In this document: positions 9,083 to 16,707 of the stretch, piece after piece | How positions within the stretch are numbered: the first letter of the stretch is position 1 | How the letters are laid out: the number at the start of each line of letters is the position of its first letter | Origin: Gordonia mangrovi | GTDB lineage: Bacteria; Actinomycetota; Actinomycetes; Mycobacteriales; Mycobacteriaceae | Direction of reading: 5' to 3' | DNA: 64,000 nt | NCBI RefSeq assembly: GCF_024734075.1 | Contig: NZ_CP102850.1 | Coordinates: 744,001-808,000, forward strand | Translations under genes and position numbers: made by a program | Notes under the pieces: generated by a model | The model's database searches: none | Told to the model about the DNA's origin: nothing | What the model saw: only the letters and a program-made list of their open reading frames with translations

Positions 9083-9475
9083 TCAGGCGTCCGGACGACG
9101 CGCGATCATCCCCGAGTCGGCGAGCGCGCGCAGCGCCTGTAGGTACAGCGGCCGCTCAGCGGCCTCGATCCCGGCGGCGTCGAGCGCGGCATCGGCGCTG
9201 GGATGATCGGCGAGCGACTGCACGATCCCGACGACGGTGAGGTTCTTCAGGAACGACAGCTTGCGGGTGCCGAAGTGATACAGCAACGCACCGAACGGTT
9301 CGGGCCGCAGCGCCACCTTCGGGTTGAGTTGCCACGCGGCGCCGACGTCGAACCGGGCGGTGCGCGCGGGGCCGGGCATGTCGGACTGGGTGGGCATGTC
9401 GGACTGGGGTCCGCCGGGCCCGGCGGTCGCGTCGACGCGACCGCCGGACACCGAACTCGATGTCGTCACCGACAT
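9083..9475 (-). CDS. mftB: MftB, RiPP recognition protein of mycofactocin
   Basis: A 130-aa protein whose last 90 residues match the PqqD-like RiPP-recognition fold of MftB (AWQLNPKVALRPEPFGALLYHFGTRKLSFL). It binds the MftA leader and presents it to MftC. The start codon overlaps the mftA stop (TGATG), supporting coupled translation. About 40 residues precede the fold, which is long for MftB. They contain a doubled QSDMP motif and are rich in Ser, Gly and Pro. A later start is possible, but the overlap favours this one. Confidence 0.92.
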   Translation of the reverse strand: MSVTTSSSVSGGRVDATAGPGGPQSDMPTQSDMPGPARTARFDVGAAWQLNPKVALRPEPFGALLYHFGTRKLSFLKNLTVVGIVQSLADHPSADAALDAAGIEAAERPLYLQALRALADSGMIARRPDA

Positions 9476-9570
9476 CAGTAGACCCCGCACATCCCGTCGA
9501 TCGACACCTCTTCGACCAACGATTCACCCACGAGCTCGTCGTGATCCGACGTGACGGACTGATCGGCCAT
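9475..9570 (-). CDS. mftA: MftA, mycofactocin precursor peptide
   Basis: A 31-residue peptide, MADQSVTSDHDELVGESLVE (1-20) and then EVSIDGMCGVY. The C-terminal IDGMCGVY is the hallmark of MftA, whose last Val-Tyr becomes the redox core of mycofactocin. The acidic leader is the MftB-binding part. A strong ribosome site, AAGGAGGTT, lies just upstream of the ATG at 9570. It is the first gene of mftA-B-C-D and diverges from mftR. Although very short, it is certain from its ending and context. Confidence 0.97.
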   Translation of the reverse strand: MADQSVTSDHDELVGESLVEEVSIDGMCGVY

Positions 9571-9596
9571 GATCCAACCTCCTTGTTTTCCCTATC

Positions 9597-9623
9597 GTGA
9601 TGTGGATCACCGGATACTATAAT
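9597..9623. promoter_or_regulatory. divergent mftA/mftR promoter and candidate MftR operator
   Basis: The 104-bp gap between mftA and mftR holds the inverted repeat GTGAT-GTGG-ATCAC (9597-9610). A perfect TATAAT lies on the plus strand at 9618-9623 and an overlapping TATAGT on the minus strand (9621-9616). These would serve as the two -10 boxes, and the repeat is well placed for repression by MftR. Which regulator binds is inference. Confidence 0.55.
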
Positions 9624-9674
9624 GGCACTCGGTGCAGAAAACCACTGTTGGCGAGAAACTGATCACATGGACAG

Positions 9675-10316
9675 GTGAAGATGACCCCATCGGACGCGGC
9701 GCCGTCGCCGTCGTCGTCGTCGTTGACGCCCGCCAACCAGCCCGGTCGGCGGCCGGTCACGTCTCGGGCCCAGATCAGTGCGATCGCGATCGACCTGTTC
9801 ACCGCACGCGGTTTCGAGGAGACCAGCGTCGATGACGTCGCCGAGGCGGTCGGCATCGGGCGACGCACCCTGTTCCGCTACTACCCGTCCAAGAACGCGA
9901 TCGCCTGGGGCGACTTCGACGCCCATCTGACCGAGATGCGGACGTTGCTGGCCGAGATCCCACCGACCGAACCGATCGCCGACGCACTGCGCCGAGCACT
10001 CATCTCGTTCAACCACGTACCGCCCAGCGAGTTGCCGGGCCATCGCCGTCGGATGTCGCTGTTGCTCGGCGTGCCCGCCCTACAGGCACATTCGATGCTG
10101 ATGTATGCCGAATGGCGTCAGGTCATCGCCGAGTTCTGCGCACACCGCCTGGGCCTGCGCGACACCGACCACGTGCCCCAGACGATCGCCTGGATGTGCC
10201 TGGGAATCGCGCTGGCGGCCTACGAGCAGTGGCTGGCCGAGCCCGGAGCCGATCTGGAGAACTTGATCGTCACCGGCAGCCGTACGCTTGCGGGGGGCGT
10301 CGGCGCACTGTCGTGA
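9675..10316 (+). CDS. mftR: MftR, TetR-family regulator of the mycofactocin locus
   Basis: A 213-aa TetR-family repressor. The helix-turn-helix (TSVDDVAEAVGIGRRTLFRYYPSKNAI) lies at about residues 50-76. The C-terminal ligand domain includes AYEQWLAEPGADLENLI. MftR proteins next to mft loci are reported to respond to long-chain acyl-CoA. The start is uncertain: GTG at 9675 or ATG at 9681. The Ser/Pro-rich N-terminus of about 25 residues comes before the DNA-binding fold. It diverges from mftA across a short operator-like region. Confidence 0.9.
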   Translation: MKMTPSDAAPSPSSSSLTPANQPGRRPVTSRAQISAIAIDLFTARGFEETSVDDVAEAVGIGRRTLFRYYPSKNAIAWGDFDAHLTEMRTLLAEIPPTEPIADALRRALISFNHVPPSELPGHRRRMSLLLGVPALQAHSMLMYAEWRQVIAEFCAHRLGLRDTDHVPQTIAWMCLGIALAAYEQWLAEPGADLENLIVTGSRTLAGGVGALS

Positions 10317-10342
10317 TCGGCGAACCCTACGCTAGACTGAAC

Positions 10343-10356
10343 TAGAACGTGTTCTT
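10343..10356 (+). promoter_or_regulatory. KstR-type operator upstream of the kshB-like gene
   Basis: TAGAACGTGTTCTT has perfect AGAAC/GTTCT arms around a 2-bp centre and matches 7 of 8 fixed KstR consensus positions. It lies 115 bp upstream of the chosen ATG of the KshB-like gene and 27 bp after mftR. Known kshB genes of mycobacteria and rhodococci belong to sterol-degradation regulons, which fits. Confidence 0.65.
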
Positions 10357-10470
10357 ATTTTCGCCTGAACAGCGGCGATGATGCGTGGCACAGTGAATGA
10401 GTACGGTGTCTTCGGCACTGCACAGCGAACGACGCACCGAGTGGTCCATCCGTCGGTGGAGAGGTGGGAG

Positions 10471-11526
10471 ATGACCGAGCTGACACCGCATGGCTCGCGC
10501 AGCGTGATCCTCACGGTCGCGGATGTCATCGACGAAACCGCCGATGCGCGCTCGATCGTGTTCGACGTGCCCGACGCGGACCACGAACACTTCACCGAGT
10601 ACAAACCGGGCCAGTTCCTGACGCTGCGCATACCCAGCGACCGCACCGGGTCCGTGGCCCGCTGCTACTCCCTCGCGTCGTCGCCGCGCACCGACCGACT
10701 GCCCAAGGTGACGGTCAAGCGGACCGTCGACGGCTACGGCTCCAATTGGGTGTGCGACAACCTGGCCGTCGGCACCCGCATCGAGGCGTTACCGCCGTCG
10801 GGGGTGTTCACCCCGAAGGACCTCGACACCCCGCTGTTGCTGATCGCCGCCGGCAGCGGCGTGACGCCGGTGATGTCGATCCTGAAGGCAGCGCTGCACG
10901 CCGGGTCCGCCCCGATCACGTTCTTCTATGCCAACCGCGGCGTCGACGACGTCATCTTCGCCGACGAACTGCGTGACCTGCAGCGCGCCCACGCCGAGCG
11001 GCTGACCCTGATCCATTGGCTCGAATCCCTGCAGGGTCTGCCCGACGACCGGTCGCTGGCGACGATGTTCCGCGCCTACGCCGACCACGCCGCCTACCTG
11101 TGCGGGCCCGGACCGTTCATGGATGCGGTACACAAAGCCCTTGCGGGCGCAGGCTTCCCGCACCACAACGTGCACACCGAGGTGTACAACTCGCTGTCCG
11201 GTGACCCGTTCGCCGATGTCGAGCTCGAGGAGGTCAGCGAGGCCGAGGATGCCGAGGCGGCCACCGTCGACGTCGAGTTGGACGGTCAGACACACAACCT
11301 CCGGTGGCCGCGGAAGCGCTCGCTGGTCGACATCATGCTGGCCGCCGGACTCGACGCCCCGTACTCGTGCCAGGAGGGCGAGTGCGGATCGTGTGCCTGC
11401 ACCCTCATCGAGGGTACGGTCGAGATGGACAACACCGGCGCGCTCGACCCGGAGGACATCGCCGACGGCTACATCCTGGGCTGCCAGGCACACCCGACAT
11501 CGGATGCCCTCAAGATCGAATTCTGA
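10471..11526 (+). CDS. kshB: KshB-like 3-ketosteroid 9-alpha-hydroxylase reductase (FAD/[2Fe-2S])
   Basis: A 351-aa electron-transfer reductase. The FAD-binding part has RCYSLASSP (about residues 70-78). The NAD-binding part has LLIAAGSGVTPVMSIL and CGPGPFMDAV. A C-terminal plant-type [2Fe-2S] ferredoxin domain has CQEGECGSCACTL and a final Cys in GCQAHP. Layout and many blocks (TLRIPSDRTGSVARCYSL, VKRTVDGYGSNW, HWLESLQGLP) match KshB, which feeds electrons to the Rieske oxygenase KshA in sterol ring opening. ATG 10471 follows GAGAGGTGGGAG. The KstR-type box upstream supports the call. It could instead serve another Rieske oxygenase. Confidence 0.8.
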   Translation: MTELTPHGSRSVILTVADVIDETADARSIVFDVPDADHEHFTEYKPGQFLTLRIPSDRTGSVARCYSLASSPRTDRLPKVTVKRTVDGYGSNWVCDNLAVGTRIEALPPSGVFTPKDLDTPLLLIAAGSGVTPVMSILKAALHAGSAPITFFYANRGVDDVIFADELRDLQRAHAERLTLIHWLESLQGLPDDRSLATMFRAYADHAAYLCGPGPFMDAVHKALAGAGFPHHNVHTEVYNSLSGDPFADVELEEVSEAEDAEAATVDVELDGQTHNLRWPRKRSLVDIMLAAGLDAPYSCQEGECGSCACTLIEGTVEMDNTGALDPEDIADGYILGCQAHPTSDALKIEF

Positions 11527-11576
11527 CCAGCGCCCCCCCAGACGACGAGCCCACACAGACGACGAAGGGTGAACGC

Positions 11577-11945
11577 ATGAGTCCCGACCGATTGGCCCGC
11601 CTCCTCGCCGGAATGCTGTTGTCCATCGGCACACTGCATTTCGTGGCACCCAAACCCTTCGACGAGATCATCCCCGAGGAGATCCCTGCCGATCCGAGGA
11701 CGCTGACCTATGCCTCCGGGGTGGCCGAGGTGGCGATCGGCGCCGGTCTGCTGGTGCCGCGCACCCGACGGCTCAGTGCCGCGCTGGCGGCCGCACTGTT
11801 CGTGGCGGTGTATCCGGCCAACCTCAACATGGTGCGGCTGTGGAAGGACAAGCCGCTCGCGATGCGCGCGGTCGCCATCGGCCGACTGCCGTTCCAGTTC
11901 CCGATGATCTGGGCCGCGGTCAAGGTGTTTCGCGGTTCGCGGTAG
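11577..11945 (+). CDS. small DoxX-like membrane protein
   Basis: A 122-aa membrane protein with about four hydrophobic segments: LARLLAGMLLSIGTLHFV near the start, a segment around GVAEVAIGAGLLVP, LSAALAAALFVAVYPANLNM, and a C-terminal FPMIWAAVKVF. The pattern resembles the DoxX/DoxD-like family. The start ATG 11577 follows GAAGGGTGAACGC. It is 50 bp after the KshB-like gene and likely in the same transcript. Function is not known. Confidence 0.7.
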   Translation: MSPDRLARLLAGMLLSIGTLHFVAPKPFDEIIPEEIPADPRTLTYASGVAEVAIGAGLLVPRTRRLSAALAAALFVAVYPANLNMVRLWKDKPLAMRAVAIGRLPFQFPMIWAAVKVFRGSR

Positions 11946-11958
11946 GTACGGGCGCGAG

Positions 11959-12072
11959 TGGTCTCGATACGCTCCTCACTCCGTTCGTCGCTACTCGACC
12001 AGCGGAAAAGGGCAACACCCACTCTGCTGGTCGAGTAGCCGAGGAGCCTGCGACGAGGCGTATCGAGACCAG
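11959..12072. repeat. extragenic inverted repeat (TCTCGATACG ... CTACTCGACC type)
   Basis: Between the convergent DoxX-like and AlkD-like genes. The left half starts TGGTCTCGATACG and ends CTACTCGACCAGC. The right half is its reverse complement (GCTGGTCGAGTAG ... CGTATCGAGACCA). The same element recurs in this window at 42667, 42922 and 58178. Such elements are common between genes of high-GC actinobacteria. It can fold into a long hairpin and may end transcription from both sides. Confidence 0.85.
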
Positions 12073-12087
12073 ACCACCGCGACACCC

Positions 12088-12822
12088 CTACCGCAGCGAG
12101 CGGTAGTGCACACGCTCCTCGGGCGTGAGGTGTTCGATCGCGTAACTCAAAGCGGTGCGCCCCATCTCGGCGGCGTGCGCCTCGAGGTAGCCGGTCAACT
12201 GGTCACGGTCGACGCGCTTTCCCAGCTCCCGCAACATCCAGCCGGTCGCCTTCTGGATCAGATCCCGGCGATCGTCGATGACCACCGGCACCACCGCGAG
12301 CGTCGCATCCGCGACACCGCATTTCAGGAAGGCGAAGGTGCCGACGATACCGGCCCGCCGCGTCCACAGTTCATCGTGTTCGGCGAGGTCCACGAGCAGA
12401 CCGAACTCGTCGGATCTGACGAGCCAGGCGCCGAGCACCGGATCGGCGGAGGCATCGACCAGATCCCAGTTGTTCACGCGCCCGGCCGACAACGCCTCCA
12501 GATAGAGATTCACCCAGCCCTGACGCGCGGCGTCGTCGGCGGCATGTTCATACTCGCCGCGCAGCAGAAACAGGGCGGTCAGGCGATGTTCGTGGATCTC
12601 CGAGGCCAGCAGACCCCACACGACGTCGGTCCCGACCCCACGAAACCTCTTGGCCACCATGCGTAGCTGCGGCACGGTCACGCCGACGAACCGGTCACCT
12701 TCGCCGTACTCGCCCGGCCCGGTCTTGAAGAAGCGCGCCGAGGACACCGCCCGCTGGGGGTCGGCGAGGTCACCGATCGCGCATTCGACGGCATCGACCA
12801 TGTCGGGGTGCGGCCCGGGCAC
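12088..12822 (-). CDS. DNA alkylation repair protein (AlkD/HEAT-repeat glycosylase family)
   Basis: A 244-aa all-helical HEAT-like protein of the AlkD family, which removes positively charged alkylated bases. Family marks are FFKTGPGEYGEGDRFVGVTVPQLR (residues 31-54), NNWDLVD (about 116-122, with the catalytic-region Trp and Asp) and LWTRRAGIVGTFAF. The helical repeats and length match the family. The gene starts 9 bp downstream of the ferredoxin reductase stop on the same strand, but no functional tie is evident. Confidence 0.88.
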   Translation of the reverse strand: MPGPHPDMVDAVECAIGDLADPQRAVSSARFFKTGPGEYGEGDRFVGVTVPQLRMVAKRFRGVGTDVVWGLLASEIHEHRLTALFLLRGEYEHAADDAARQGWVNLYLEALSAGRVNNWDLVDASADPVLGAWLVRSDEFGLLVDLAEHDELWTRRAGIVGTFAFLKCGVADATLAVVPVVIDDRRDLIQKATGWMLRELGKRVDRDQLTGYLEAHAAEMGRTALSYAIEHLTPEERVHYRSLR

Positions 12823-12830
12823 CGGGTACC

Positions 12831-14045
12831 TCAGCCGAGCACGTCCGCGATCGGCGTCCGCGTCAGCAGTTTCGGCCGCGTCTTCATCACCGCGCCCACC
12901 TTGCCCGCGCCGACGACGCCGGTGAGGATGCCGTCACGGCTGTAATAGGCCAGGAACTTCGTGCCGTCGTCGTCGACCAGATGGAGTTCGTCGCCGGCCT
13001 CGGGTCGACCCAGCACCTGGATCTTCAGGTTGTACTGGTCGCTCCAGAAGTACGGTGGCGCAGCCGGAATCATGGCGTCGGTCTGCGCGATGCGGTGGGC
13101 CACAACGGTGGCCTGCTCGACGGTGTGCGTCCAGTGCTCCACGCGGCGCGTGCCACCGGTCTCGGTGCGCCAGTTCGCCACGTCACCGAGTGCGTAGACA
13201 TCCGGCACGCAGGCGCGGCCGTCTTCGTCGCAGGCGATCCCGCCGCCGGACTCGCGCGGCGCGAGTTCGATCCCGGAACCGTCGAGGTAGTCGGTCACCG
13301 GGATCGACCCGATACCCACCACCACGATGTCGGCGGCCACCTCGTCGCCGTCGGCGAGCCGCACACCGGTGACCTTGCCGTCGGCCGAGAGCACCTCGTC
13401 GACGCCGACCCCGGCGCGGACATCGACCCCGTTGGCCTGATGCAGCCGAGTGATCAACTCCCCCACGCCGGTACCCAGGGCGGCGGCCAGGGGCGTCGGC
13501 GCGGGCTCGACCAGCGTCACCGTCAGGCCGCGCTGGTTGAGGCTGGCCGCGACCTCGCAGCCGATGAATCCGGCGCCGACGATCACTGCGCGCGAGGCGT
13601 TCTCGATCTCGGCGCGCAGTGCGAGAGCATCGTCGATGGTGCGCAGCACATGCACCCCCGCGACCCCGTCGGTACCCGGCAGCGACCGTGGGCGCAGCCC
13701 CGTGGCCAGTACGAGCGCGTCGTATGCGATGTCCTCGCGCCGGCTGGAGTCGTCGGTGCGTGCGACGGTCACCGTGCGCGACTCCGGCGAGATCGCACAT
13801 ACACGTTCACCGACGCGAAGCTGCACGGCTGCCTCACCGAAGTAGTCGGCGGGCTTGAGATCGACCCGGTCGTCCTTGCCGAGCAGCACCGACTTCGACA
13901 ACGGCGGACGGTCATACGGCGGGTGGGCTTCCTCGCCGATCAGCGTGATGGGCCCGGTGTACTCGTTGCTGCGCAGGCTCTCCGCCACGCGGATACCTCC
14001 GAGCCCCGCACCGACCACCACCACACCTGCCGATGATGCGCTCAT
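12831..14045 (-). CDS. NAD(P)/FAD-dependent ferredoxin reductase
   Basis: A 404-aa class-I-like ferredoxin/rubredoxin reductase. The FAD-binding VVVVGAGLGGIRVAESL is at residues 8-24. The second NAD(P) site, AVIVGAGFIGCEVAASL, is at about 147-163. The flavin Asp is in VYALGDVANW. A reductase C-terminal domain follows. It passes electrons from NAD(P)H to a small ferredoxin, such as those serving P450s. ATG 14045 follows an AGGAGGA site. It may serve the CYP51 ferredoxin at 62967 or the P450 at 20601; neither is shown. Confidence 0.88.
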   Translation of the reverse strand: MSASSAGVVVVGAGLGGIRVAESLRSNEYTGPITLIGEEAHPPYDRPPLSKSVLLGKDDRVDLKPADYFGEAAVQLRVGERVCAISPESRTVTVARTDDSSRREDIAYDALVLATGLRPRSLPGTDGVAGVHVLRTIDDALALRAEIENASRAVIVGAGFIGCEVAASLNQRGLTVTLVEPAPTPLAAALGTGVGELITRLHQANGVDVRAGVGVDEVLSADGKVTGVRLADGDEVAADIVVVGIGSIPVTDYLDGSGIELAPRESGGGIACDEDGRACVPDVYALGDVANWRTETGGTRRVEHWTHTVEQATVVAHRIAQTDAMIPAAPPYFWSDQYNLKIQVLGRPEAGDELHLVDDDGTKFLAYYSRDGILTGVVGAGKVGAVMKTRPKLLTRTPIADVLG

Positions 14046-14148
14046 CCCGAATTCCTCCTGACACGTCGTTGTCCGCGGTGTCGCGACATGCGGCAGCGCG
14101 GGTGCCGGCCTGCGTGGGCCGTGGAGGAAGTGCGCCGAATGCACTTCC

Positions 14149-14718
14149 TCACCGGGTGACGTCGCCGACCGTTGCGAGGTCGGCGAGACGCCAATTCCCC
14201 TCGACATTACGCATAGTGGCCCATCGAGCGGTAGGGGTACGGTCGTCGTTCCGGTGACCGGTATCGGCTGCTGCGGGGATCGCCACCGTCTGGTCGACGA
14301 ACACCAGCACCCGCGCGCGTTCTGTGCTGAACTCCTCGACCCCGGCACCCACCACCTGCGCCGACAGCGTGGCTCCGGCCTCGATCGCGCCAGGTAACAC
14401 CACGTCGACGCCCTGCACGCGGTACGCCTCGTCGAGCGGTGCGGTGAGCTGCGCGAGGACCTCTCGGCGGTCGCGCTCGCCCTCGCCCGGCGTGTAGGAC
14501 AACAGTGCGGTCACGGCCGCATCGGTCGCCGTGAGTACCGCGGTGCGTTGCCTGTCGTCGGGCACCGGGCGCGACCGAGCGGCACCGATCAGACCCACGA
14601 TCGTCACCAGGACGGCGACGAGCGCGATCACCGCGGCCACGATGACGCGGCGACGGCCACGTCTGCCCAGGTGCGCGCCAGGCCGCCGCGCCGGACCGGG
14701 AGCTGCGCCGGCGGTCAT
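14149..14718 (-). CDS. Mce-associated-like membrane protein 4 of a four-gene run
   Basis: A 189-aa protein with an Arg-rich cytoplasmic N-terminus, one membrane segment (VIVAAVIALVAVLVTIVGLIGAA, about residues 25-47) and an extracytoplasmic domain ending in a short beta-rich part (RARVLVFVDQTV ... RWATMRNVEGNWRLADL). This layout is that of Mce-associated (Mas) proteins. It overlaps the upstream gene by 4 bp (ATGA). No mceA-F or yrbE gene is nearby. Function unknown; the family call rests on architecture. Confidence 0.6.
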   Translation of the reverse strand: MTAGAAPGPARRPGAHLGRRGRRRVIVAAVIALVAVLVTIVGLIGAARSRPVPDDRQRTAVLTATDAAVTALLSYTPGEGERDRREVLAQLTAPLDEAYRVQGVDVVLPGAIEAGATLSAQVVGAGVEEFSTERARVLVFVDQTVAIPAAADTGHRNDDRTPTARWATMRNVEGNWRLADLATVGDVTR

Positions 14719-15374
14719 GTCAGCACCGCCCGGCTGATCAGCCAGTCCTGGCCGGCTCGGATCATCGTCACCTCAATGGTGAGACGGGTGTCATCGCTCT
14801 GGGCGCCGATCAGTTGCGGATCGGAGGCCTCGGCCACGACAAGTGCCGCAGCCTCGGCACCCTCGGCATCCGAGTCGGGGTCGGTGATCAGTCCCGCCGA
14901 CAGCACGCGCCCGGTGCTGGGTTCCGGCTGGGCGGTCACTTCGGCCATCAGGGCGTCGCGGGCCGCCTCGATCCGATCGCGTTGGTCACCGGTCGTCACG
15001 GCGACGGCGCGATCGACGTAGCCGACGGCATCGGCGGGATCTGCGGTCAGCAAGGCCGCGACCGAGGAGTCTGCTGCCGCCAGCGCCGCATCGGCGGCCG
15101 CCGACCGCTCGGCCGAGGCGTGGTTGTGCATGATCACCCCGACGAGCACCCCGGCCACGACGATGATCACCACACCCGCGATCGCAGCGCCGACGCGGAA
15201 CCACGCCGACCGGCGTCGGGCACGGGCACGCAACGCATCCGACGCGTCGATCCGAGCACGCCGGGCCGTGCGGGTCGCCCATTCGACGCGCCGGCGGGCA
15301 TCGTCGAGGGCATGCTCTGGCGCGTCGAGGGCATGATCCGGGGCGTCGGCGCCGCGAGAGTCCGACGACGTCAT
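14715..15374 (-). CDS. Mce-associated-like membrane protein 3
   Basis: A 219-aa protein with a charged cytoplasmic region of about 60 residues containing a doubled APDHALDAPEHALD motif, one membrane helix (VGAAIAGVVIIVVAGVLVGVIM) and an outside domain ending in DTRLTIEVTMIRAGQDWLISRAVLT. The C-terminal NTF2-like strand pattern is shared with its three neighbours. It overlaps both neighbours by ATGA, so the four genes form one operon. Family by architecture only. Confidence 0.6.
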   Translation of the reverse strand: MTSSDSRGADAPDHALDAPEHALDDARRRVEWATRTARRARIDASDALRARARRRSAWFRVGAAIAGVVIIVVAGVLVGVIMHNHASAERSAAADAALAAADSSVAALLTADPADAVGYVDRAVAVTTGDQRDRIEAARDALMAEVTAQPEPSTGRVLSAGLITDPDSDAEGAEAAALVVAEASDPQLIGAQSDDTRLTIEVTMIRAGQDWLISRAVLT

Positions 15375-15931
15375 GACAGCACCTCCATCCCGGTCAGCTG
15401 CCAGATGTCCCCATCCCGGTCGAACCGGGCCTGCACCGAACGTTTCTCGGTGATCGGCGGGGCATCGGGGGTCGCGACGGTTTCCACGGACGCCCGGATC
15501 AGGGTGGTACCGCGGTCCGGTTCGGCGGCGACCACGCCGACGACGTCGGGGCGCCAGGTGACCCGCACGGCGCCGTCGGCCGGCGGCCGGGTCAATTCGG
15601 TGGCATAGCGCCGCGCGAACTCACCGCCGACGAGACCGCGCGCACGATCCCGGTCCGCCTGCCACGAGGCCGCAGTCACCGAGAACACCTGGGCGACGAT
15701 CTCGCCGGCGGACCGACGCAACTCGGTGCGCGCCCGGTCGGTGGCCGAGTCGGTCACCGACTGCCGCCACTGCACACCCACCGCGACCAACAGTGCGGTC
15801 GCGACGACGGCGATCACCCCGCCGATCGCGACGGCGCGCCGCACCGGGATGACCCCGCGAGCAGCGCGCAGACCACGGGCGGCAGGGGCAGACATCGTTG
15901 CGTGAGCACTCTTCTCGGGTGGGGTCGTCAT
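15371..15931 (-). CDS. Mce-associated-like membrane protein 2
   Basis: A 186-aa protein with a basic N-terminus, one membrane helix (AVAIGGVIAVVATALLVAVGV, about residues 33-53) and an outside domain. It includes VRVTWRPDVVGVVAAEPDRGTTLIRASVETVA, closing with KRSVQARFDRDGDIWQLTGMEVL. That closing block, a strand followed by W-x-L/I, recurs in the other members. It is translated with its neighbours through 4-bp overlaps. Exact role unknown. Confidence 0.6.
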   Translation of the reverse strand: MTTPPEKSAHATMSAPAARGLRAARGVIPVRRAVAIGGVIAVVATALLVAVGVQWRQSVTDSATDRARTELRRSAGEIVAQVFSVTAASWQADRDRARGLVGGEFARRYATELTRPPADGAVRVTWRPDVVGVVAAEPDRGTTLIRASVETVATPDAPPITEKRSVQARFDRDGDIWQLTGMEVLS

Positions 15932-16545
15932 GGGAGGTACTGCACCGCCGCGAGTTTGAGTTCACCGTCGGCCGGTTCGACGAGTACCCGCAACCGGAAC
16001 CGACGCACCGTGTCGCCGACGGCATCGGGGTCGCCGACGGCATCGGGGTCGCCGACGGCATCGGGGTCGTCGCCCACCGCGAAGGCCACCGTCGACGCGA
16101 CGAGGACAACAGCCCGATCACCCGAACGCCGAGCCACACCTGAGCCGTCGACGATTCCACGCGCCACCGTGCCCTGCGAGGCGACGAACCGGGAGTAGGC
16201 GTCCGCGGATTGCGCGAACTGGTCCCGGAACTCGCCGGTCGCCCCGTCGATGATCCGGCGCACCTGCTCGGGGCGTCGATGATCGGGGCTCAGCAGCATC
16301 GTCACGCGGTCGACGGCAGCGCGTCGGTAGTCGGCGTCGGTGTAGGCGTCGGCGGCGCGCACCCACAGCACCGTCGAAACCGTCGCTGCGACAACCGCAA
16401 CGGCGGCCGTCATCGCCATCCTCCGGGGTGCGCGGGACCGACGTCGCAGCCCCGCGGCGACCTCGGCATCGCCGAGCGCCTCGACGGCTCGTCGCAACTC
16501 ACCGCGCGCAGCCCGCTCCGCCTCGATCGCCGCGTGCCGGGCCAT
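15928..16545 (-). CDS. Mce-associated-like membrane protein 1, with internal hexapeptide repeats
   Basis: A 205-aa protein and first gene of the four-gene run. It has a charged N-terminal helix, one membrane segment (MAMTAAVAVVAATVSTVLWV, about residues 43-62) and an outside domain. The open frame extends far upstream, but ATG 16545 has a GAAAGGGG site and gives the family length. A threefold 18-bp repeat (16018-16071) encodes DAVGDP units, an insertion in an otherwise Mas-like domain. It diverges from the amino-acid permease. Confidence 0.62.
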   Translation of the reverse strand: MARHAAIEAERAARGELRRAVEALGDAEVAAGLRRRSRAPRRMAMTAAVAVVAATVSTVLWVRAADAYTDADYRRAAVDRVTMLLSPDHRRPEQVRRIIDGATGEFRDQFAQSADAYSRFVASQGTVARGIVDGSGVARRSGDRAVVLVASTVAFAVGDDPDAVGDPDAVGDPDAVGDTVRRFRLRVLVEPADGELKLAAVQYLP

Positions 16546-16707
16546 CGAACGCCCCTTTCCGCCGACCCCGATCACCGGTGTCGACGAACTCCACCCTAGA
16601 CACACCACCAGCGACGGCACGGCCCCGTCAGGCGCCCCGGTCGGCCGATCGGCCTGCGATTCGGGCGAAACCGGCGCAGAATCGTTACCACCTGCGAGGA
16701 GGCGCCG

